DNA of 64,000 bases. Source: Deltaproteobacteria bacterium. Its GTDB lineage: Bacteria; Myxococcota_A; UBA796; SXON01. The number at the start of each line of letters is the position of its first letter. The stretch's first letter is position 1. Under the pieces are notes generated by a model that did not search any database, was not told where the DNA came from, and saw only the letters and a program-made list of their open reading frames with translations. The stretch covers positions 36,512 to 100,511 of the forward strand of contig BJHF01000008.1 in assembly GCA_014191855.1 (NCBI GenBank), in the 5' to 3' direction. Below, piece by piece: positions 58,849-64,000 of this stretch. Position numbers and translations under genes: made by a program.

Positions 58849-58866
58849 CGGCGGAGTATATGCGGT

Positions 58867-61539
58867 ATGTTCGGCGCGATGCTGCTCATCCTCCTCGCAG
58901 CCTGCGGTCAGCTGGCGCTCTTCAACGTCCCCCCGGAAACGGCGATCCACAGCCCCTCGTCGGGCGCGCTGGTCAGCCTTTCGCAGCCGGTCACCTTCGT
59001 CGCCGAGATCTCCGACGACTACGATCGGCTCGACGAGCTGCTCATCCGGTGGACGCTCGCCGATGGCACCCCGCTCACGGGCACGACGGTGCTCGACGCC
59101 GAGAATGACACGGTCACGTTCACCACGCAGGGTCAGCTCCCGAAGGGGGAGCCGACGATCACGCTCCGGGTGGCCGACTCGATGGGGGAAACGGGCCGCA
59201 GCACGATTACGCTCCTGGTGTTCGACGATCTCCCGCCCACGATCGCCTGGCTTTCCCCGGTTGAAGGCGGGCGATATCCGGGCGGGTGGTCGGTGGCCGT
59301 GTCGCTTGAGATCTCCGATCCCGATCCGGTGGACGAAACGCCGATCGCGCTCGTCTGGTCGCAAACGGCGATCGATCTGGCCGGGGCCCTGCCCGGTGAA
59401 GTGCCGCAGTCTGGCTCGATCTCATTGGAGTTGGAGGCCGTCGCGCTGAGCCACTGGACCCTGGGCGTGACGGCAACCGACTCGCTCGGCGCCTCCGCCA
59501 CGAGCACCGTGGGCTTCGATGTCGTGAATGGGGACTACGACAACGACAGTTACATCGACGAAGCGCTGGGGGGAGACGATTGCGACGATACGAACGGCGG
59601 TGTGCACCCGGGCGTTCCCGAGAGCTGCAACAGCCGCGACGACGATTGTGACGGGTTGCTGGACGAAGAAGCGAGCGACGCGCTGCCCTGGTACGCCGAC
59701 GGTGACGAGGACGGGTATGGGGACGTGAACGACGTCTTCAAGAACTGCACTTCGGTCGCCGGGCGCGTTGCGGACAGTTGGGATTGCGACGATGGGAACG
59801 CCGCTATCAACCCTGGGATGCCCGAGGTGTGCAACGACTTCGACGACAACTGCGACGACGTCATCGATGACGACGCGGTAGACAAGCTGGATGCCTACAC
59901 GGACTGGGACGAGGACGGCTATGGCGCCGGCCCGGTGCACAGCGTGTGCGATCTGGCCGACGACGACGTGTTCAACGACGACGATTGCGACGATGGGGAT
60001 GACGCCGTGCACCCCGGCGCGATCGAAGTGTGCGATGCCTTCAACGAGGACGACGACTGCAACTCCCTCGCTGAAGACGCCGACCCCGCTGCGACGGGAA
60101 AGAGCACCTACTACGCCGATCTGGACGGGGATGGTCGCGGCGACTCGGCCACGTCCGCGGACTATTGCGACGCCCCCTCGGGGTGGGCCGCGAACACCGA
60201 CGACTGCGACGACACCGAGTCGCTGGCGTGGTCTGGGAACACCGAAACGTGCGAGGATGGGGCGGACAACGACTGCACCGATGGGGATGCAACCTGCCGT
60301 CTCGCGGGCGACATCGTCGTAACCGCCGCCGATGTTGCGCTGGAAGGCCCAGCCTACTCGTTCAGCGGCACCGTGATCGCCCCCATGGGGGACGTCGACG
60401 GGGATTCGCTCGGTGACGTGGCGGTGGCCGCATGGGGAACCGGGGAGGTGTACCTCGTGCCGGCGTCGGGCCTTACCAGCGGGCTGTTGTCCCGGTACGG
60501 AGTGCTGACGGATACCACCTCGGGTTCGGGGTTCGGCTGGAGCGCGCGCGGCGTGGGCGACGTGGACGGCAGCGGCACGCCCGATCTGCTCGTCGGCGCG
60601 GTGTTCGACGGCGGGGACGCGGGGGCGGTGTACCTCTTCGAGGGCGGGATCGCGGGCGGCTCCACGGCGATGGCCACGGTGGCCCACACGGGCAATTCGG
60701 GAGACGGGCTGGGCGTGGCGGTCGGCGGCGGCGAGGACTTCGATGGAGACGGAGACCTCGACGTGCTGATCGGCGGCAACGGCGCCGCCTATCTCGTGGA
60801 TGGACCCTCCTTCTCCAACCTCGCCAGTTGGGCGGGGGAGGCGAAGGGCGCCGGGAGCGCGCTCGGAATGGGGGACGTGAACGGGGACGGCCTTGCGGAC
60901 GTCGTGGTCGGCGACCATGAATCGAGCGCGGCGTACCTGGTGCTCGGCACGGGGGCGCCGGCCGACCTCGACCTCGCGGATGCCGACGCCCTTTTTCTGG
61001 GCGAAAGCGTCGATGATCAAGCGGGCTATTCGCTCGACGCGAGCGCCGATATCGACGCCGACGGCTACCACGACGTGCTGCTCGGCGCCCCCGGAAACGG
61101 CGCGGCATCCATGCAGGCCGGTGCCGCCTACCTCGTGCGGGGGGCCGCCGCGCCGGTGGACCTCTCCCTCAACGCGGCCGACAGCACCTGGCGCGGAGAA
61201 ACCAAGGCCGATCGCGCGGGGTACACCGTAGCTTCGGCGGGCGACGTGGACGCGGACGGCTTTGACGACCTGCTTGTCGGCGCCTACGGGAGCGACGTAC
61301 ATGCGTACAACGGCGGCACGGCCTACCTGATCTACGGGACGAGCGTGCCCATCGGGATCGCGTCCTTGTCGAGTCGGGACGCGCAGCTTTCGGGCGCCTC
61401 CACGAACGGCTCCGCAGGCGAGGGGCTGGCGGGCGTCGGCGACGTGAGTGGGGATGGGATCGAGGATGTCGCCATCGGCGCGCCGAGCGAATCGGCATCG
61501 TCCGGCATGGCCTATTTCTTCTGGGGAGGCGCGCTCTGA
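58867..61539 (+). CDS. MopE-repeat and FG-GAP lipoprotein
   Basis: An 890-residue lipoprotein: MFGAMLLILLAAC (Cys 13; ATG 58879 is an alternative start giving Cys at 9). Two Ig-like domains (AIHSPSSGALVSL and TIAWLSPVEGGRYPGG) are followed by about five MopE-type repeats (DALPWYADGDEDGYGD, CDDGNAAINPGMPEVC). The C-terminal 400 residues are seven or so FG-GAP propeller repeats (GDVDGDSLGDVAVAAWG, GDVDGSGTPDLLVGA). Such proteins bind calcium and often act as adhesins. The stop overlaps the GTPase start (TGATG), which is unexpected for a surface lipoprotein. Confidence 0.85.
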   Translation: MFGAMLLILLAACGQLALFNVPPETAIHSPSSGALVSLSQPVTFVAEISDDYDRLDELLIRWTLADGTPLTGTTVLDAENDTVTFTTQGQLPKGEPTITLRVADSMGETGRSTITLLVFDDLPPTIAWLSPVEGGRYPGGWSVAVSLEISDPDPVDETPIALVWSQTAIDLAGALPGEVPQSGSISLELEAVALSHWTLGVTATDSLGASATSTVGFDVVNGDYDNDSYIDEALGGDDCDDTNGGVHPGVPESCNSRDDDCDGLLDEEASDALPWYADGDEDGYGDVNDVFKNCTSVAGRVADSWDCDDGNAAINPGMPEVCNDFDDNCDDVIDDDAVDKLDAYTDWDEDGYGAGPVHSVCDLADDDVFNDDDCDDGDDAVHPGAIEVCDAFNEDDDCNSLAEDADPAATGKSTYYADLDGDGRGDSATSADYCDAPSGWAANTDDCDDTESLAWSGNTETCEDGADNDCTDGDATCRLAGDIVVTAADVALEGPAYSFSGTVIAPMGDVDGDSLGDVAVAAWGTGEVYLVPASGLTSGLLSRYGVLTDTTSGSGFGWSARGVGDVDGSGTPDLLVGAVFDGGDAGAVYLFEGGIAGGSTAMATVAHTGNSGDGLGVAVGGGEDFDGDGDLDVLIGGNGAAYLVDGPSFSNLASWAGEAKGAGSALGMGDVNGDGLADVVVGDHESSAAYLVLGTGAPADLDLADADALFLGESVDDQAGYSLDASADIDADGYHDVLLGAPGNGAASMQAGAAYLVRGAAAPVDLSLNAADSTWRGETKADRAGYTVASAGDVDADGFDDLLVGAYGSDVHAYNGGTAYLIYGTSVPIGIASLSSRDAQLSGASTNGSAGEGLAGVGDVSGDGIEDVAIGAPSESASSGMAYFFWGGAL

Positions 61540-62639
61540 TGGCTGAGAACGAGAGTTTTGCGTTGGAAGTTCGGCAGGCGGCGGTGACCGCCTGGAGCGA
61601 CACGGATGCGGCGCTGGCGGCTGCGCTCAAGCAGCACCTCGTGGTCGCGTTCCTCGGCTCCGCGTCGTCGGGCAAAGACAGCGGGATCCGCGCGTTGTTC
61701 GGCCTCGACTTTGGTGAGGTCAGCCCCATCCCCGGCTCTACGGCTACGCTCCGGGTGGCCAGGCTGGACGCCGAGGGGCGCGTGCTGCTCGTCAACGCCC
61801 CTGGCTTCGGCGACGTGCGGGCCCATGTCGACGAGCGCGCGCGTTCGGTGCTGGAGTCGCTCGACATCGTGGTGTACGTCGTGAACTGCGAGGGGGGTGT
61901 TACCCTCGATGAACGCCGAGATCTGGACGCGATCCGCGCGCTTGGCCGGCCGGTGCTCGTGTGCCTCAACAAGATCGACCTCATCCGCACCAAGGAACGC
62001 GAAGGTTTCGTTGCGGCGAGCCTCGCGCAGCTCAACGTCGATGCGAAGGATGCCGTCATCACCGCGTTCGACCCGCTGCCGCAGCTCGCGCCGGAGCCCA
62101 TCGGGGTGGAGTTCGTGATCAAGTGGATCGGCGATCACCTTGCCGAGAGCGGCAAAACGCTCATGTTCGCGAAGCAGCTACGCAACAAGGCGGCGGCGTG
62201 CGAGCCGCTGATTCAGCAGGCCTCCCGCGCGGCGAGCCTCGCTGGCGCTTTGCCGATCCCCGGTGCCGACCTCGCCGCCGTTACCGCCATCCAGGTGAAG
62301 CTGATCCGCGACATCGCCGAGGTGCACGGGCAGCCGCTCGACCGGGACATGGTGGCGTTCATCCTCGCCGAGCTGCTCGCGGGGGGGATGCGAGGCTTCG
62401 TGAAGTGGGGGATGGAGGCGCTCAAGGTGGCCGGGTGGATCCCGGGGGGCCAGATCGCGGAGGGGCTGATCCTCGCTGCGTCGGCCACGGTTGCGGGAGC
62501 CACGACGTACGGGGTCGGCAAAGCAACGGTTGCGTGGATCCAGAGCGGGCGGAGCCTCGAAGGGGATGCGTTGCGCGGCGTGTTCGACCTCGCTGCGTTC
62601 GCCTGGCGCGACCAGAAGGCGCTCGCGGCGACGAAGTAG
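61539..62639 (+). CDS. Non-canonical GTPase with DUF697 domain
   Basis: A 366-residue protein: Era/EngA-like G domain at about 30-200 and a C-terminal DUF697 domain (SLAGALPIPGADLAAVTAIQ, with hydrophobic helices near GWIPGGQIAEGLILAAS). The P-loop reads GSASSGKDSG (Lys46, Asp47), so the Mg-binding Ser/Thr after Lys is Asp. The switch II motif is LVNAPGFGD (Asn instead of Asp). NKID is normal. The next gene keeps both changes, so they are conserved features of this pair. The start overlaps the stop of the FG-GAP lipoprotein. It probably acts at the inner membrane; the process is unknown. Confidence 0.78.
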   Translation: MAENESFALEVRQAAVTAWSDTDAALAAALKQHLVVAFLGSASSGKDSGIRALFGLDFGEVSPIPGSTATLRVARLDAEGRVLLVNAPGFGDVRAHVDERARSVLESLDIVVYVVNCEGGVTLDERRDLDAIRALGRPVLVCLNKIDLIRTKEREGFVAASLAQLNVDAKDAVITAFDPLPQLAPEPIGVEFVIKWIGDHLAESGKTLMFAKQLRNKAAACEPLIQQASRAASLAGALPIPGADLAAVTAIQVKLIRDIAEVHGQPLDRDMVAFILAELLAGGMRGFVKWGMEALKVAGWIPGGQIAEGLILAASATVAGATTYGVGKATVAWIQSGRSLEGDALRGVFDLAAFAWRDQKALAATK

Positions 62640-62642
62640 GGC

Positions 62643-63911
62643 GTGGCCGACCCCCAAGCGGATCGCGGCAGCGGCATTGAGCTTGAGCGGGTCACCGATC
62701 CGCTGGAGCTGCTCTTCGTTCGGTGCCACCGCGACGAGCTGCAACCCCTGGCGCAATTGCTCGGGGTGGAGGCGGCGGACGGCGGCCTGGGCACGCTGGC
62801 GCGGAACCTGGGCCGGGTGGCCCGCCGGCTCGCCCGGCATGATGTGGTCAACGCTTTTCTGGGCCGTGGGGAGGGGCCGGCGTGGGTGACCGTCCTGGCC
62901 ACCTTGAGTGGCGAGTCGCACGTCGGCTACGACGAGATTCCCGAGGTGGAAGTCCGCATCGTGAGCAAGGCTACCGCGCGGCATTGGGCGGGCTTCGCGG
63001 ATGCGGAGCGGCGCGATCTCTGGCGTTCGTTGGGCTTGGACGGGGAGCCGCCCGCGGTCGGAGAGGCCGCGATGGCGGAGGCCCAGGCCCGGCTCGGGCG
63101 CGGCTTTGGGTACTCCCTCACCCAGTCACCGCAGCGGTGGCTCAACCGCGCAAAGATGCCCTGGCTCCTGGCCCTGGCGATCAGCCCCATCGGCTGCTTG
63201 CTGCGCCCCTGCCTGGCGATCGCGGCGTTGCTCTGGTTTTTCTGGTCCACGCGCGCCGACCGCGACCGGCTCACGCTCGTCGTCATGCACGTGGCCCGCC
63301 TCCGACAAATCGTGCTTCGGCGGATCACGGTAGGCCTGGTCGGCAGCCCCTCCACGGGGAAGGACGCGGCGATTCGCGCGCTCTTCGGCATCGACTCGGG
63401 GAACATCTCCCCGGTGGCGGGCAGCACGAAGACCGTGAACATTCAGCGGGTTCCCGGCGCAACCGCGCTCTACGTCGTCAACACGCCCGGGCTCGGGGAT
63501 GTGGTGCAGTCGGTAACCGACGAGGCGAAGCAGGTGCTCGCGCACATCGACGTGTACCTTTACGTCGTGAACGCGGAAGGGGGCGTTCAAGCAAGGGAGC
63601 TGGCGGACTATCGGGCGTGCCGGGCGAGTGGGAAGCCGGTGCTGGCCCTCGTGAACAAGATCGACCTGCTCCGTCCGGCTGACAAGGAACGATACCTAGC
63701 GGACGCGCGCGCCAAGCTCAGCGCGCCGGAAGCCGATTTTCTGCCGGTGGCGTTCGATCCGATGCCCGAGCTGGCCCCCGGGCCGATCGGCCTCGCCGAA
63801 GTGCGGTCGTGGCTCGTGCGCGTGCTGGACGGACTCGGAAAAGACACGTCGGAGCTGCCGGAGCTGCCGGGCCCGGCGGCGCCGCCCGCCCCGCCGTTAC
63901 CGACTCCCTGA
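62643..63911 (+). CDS. Non-canonical GTPase with YaaW-like N-terminal domain
   Basis: A 422-residue protein, paralogue of the preceding GTPase. The N-terminal ~150 residues resemble the YaaW/UPF0174 domain (DPLELLFVRCHRDELQPLAQ, ARNLGRVARRLARHDV, then RIVSKATARHWAGFADAERR). One or two membrane helices follow (PWLLALAISPIGCLLRPCLA, IAALLWFFW, about residues 170-205). The G domain from about 228 has P-loop GSPSTGKDAA (Lys240, Asp241), switch II VVNTPGLGD and NKID. The tail is Pro/Ala-rich. GTG start 3 bp after the previous stop gives an operon. Domain calls by pattern; the YaaW likeness is moderately sure. Confidence 0.7.
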   Translation: MADPQADRGSGIELERVTDPLELLFVRCHRDELQPLAQLLGVEAADGGLGTLARNLGRVARRLARHDVVNAFLGRGEGPAWVTVLATLSGESHVGYDEIPEVEVRIVSKATARHWAGFADAERRDLWRSLGLDGEPPAVGEAAMAEAQARLGRGFGYSLTQSPQRWLNRAKMPWLLALAISPIGCLLRPCLAIAALLWFFWSTRADRDRLTLVVMHVARLRQIVLRRITVGLVGSPSTGKDAAIRALFGIDSGNISPVAGSTKTVNIQRVPGATALYVVNTPGLGDVVQSVTDEAKQVLAHIDVYLYVVNAEGGVQARELADYRACRASGKPVLALVNKIDLLRPADKERYLADARAKLSAPEADFLPVAFDPMPELAPGPIGLAEVRSWLVRVLDGLGKDTSELPELPGPAAPPAPPLPTP

Positions 63912-64000
63912 CCGGTGGGCGGCAGCCCGCCCCCAGTCCAGCACCGTGTCCGCCCCGCCGTAGGCCGCGTTCAGCAACCCCGCGCGGCGGTTCAGCGCCG
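63897..64000 (-). CDS. C-terminal fragment of an unidentified gene
   Basis: The reverse strand is open from the right edge to a TAA at 63899-63897 and reads LNRRAGLLNAAYGGADTVL then DWGRAAAHRSGS. The amino-acid mix looks coding, but the fragment is too short to name. It would overlap the end of the GTPase gene by 15 bp in convergent orientation. Confidence 0.35.
   Translation of the reverse strand, partial: ALNRRAGLLNAAYGGADTVLDWGRAAAHRSGSR

Noticed and set aside
1..64000. tRNA, rRNA, integrase, transposase or phage genes
   Set aside because: I looked for TTCGANTC-type T-arms, conserved rRNA words and transposase motifs and saw none; a covariance-model scan would be needed to exclude a diverged RNA gene.

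Overview
The window is GC-rich bacterial DNA, densely coding on both strands. It looks like a member of the Myxococcota (former Deltaproteobacteria). The evidence is the number of lipoproteins (about twelve), the MopE-type and thrombospondin-type-3 Asp-rich repeats, a MYXO-CTERM-like sorting signal, large Ser/Thr kinase-AAA-TPR and cyclase-AAA-TPR regulators, PilZ-like proteins, and short start/stop overlaps (ATGA, TGATG). I saw no rRNA, tRNA, CRISPR array, transposase or phage gene, so this is chromosomal sequence. Assignments rest on motif and pattern recognition only; no database search was possible.

Layout. 1-4.2 kb: partial MacB/LolD-type ABC ATPase, beta-helix lipoprotein, B3/B4-domain protein and an unknown protein. 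4.3 kb: two perfect 16-bp palindromes between divergent genes. 4.4-11.6 kb: secreted transglutaminase-fold protein, cyclase-homology/AAA/TPR regulator, pentapeptide-repeat protein coupled to a lipase-like hydrolase. 12-15.7 kb: a 1228-residue protein in which a TSP3-repeat surface protein with a MYXO-CTERM-like tail is fused in frame to an OmpA-family protein that keeps its own signal peptide. 15.7-22.7 kb: Nudix hydrolase coupled to a subtilase, tandem PilZ-like paralogues, a hypothetical protein, an ASH-domain lipoprotein. 22.8-31.7 kb: CoA transferase, kinase-AAA-TPR protein, a secreted protein, threonyl-tRNA synthetase without a TGS domain, and a partner/HTTM membrane-protein cassette. 31.8-41.6 kb: glycogen synthase behind a 61-nt palindrome, three lipoproteins, response regulator with a TerB-like protein, APC transporter with a USP domain, low-Mr phosphatase, lipoprotein, cyclophilin. 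41.6-55.9 kb: VWA lipoprotein, slyX coupled to a MopE-repeat lipoprotein, hybrid histidine kinase, lipoproteins, DUF4340 protein, grpE, an N-terminally truncated metalloprotease, a second partner/HTTM cassette, two flavin monooxygenases. 56.4-64 kb: GH31 lipoprotein diverging from a MopE/FG-GAP lipoprotein, which is coupled to two paralogous non-canonical GTPases.

Themes. Much of the coding capacity goes to the cell envelope and surface, with many predicted calcium-binding Asp-rich repeats, and to large modular signalling proteins. The gaps between genes carry several families of short dispersed repeats: a ~180-bp element in two copies, a 61-bp hairpin with a compensatory base change, and GGGCTACGGGC hairpins that supply the stop codons of two unrelated genes. 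The most unusual items are the internal sorting signal/OmpA fusion, the GKD-type GTPase pair, the twice-occurring partner/HTTM cassette, the palindrome centred exactly between two divergent start codons, and the tandem operator.
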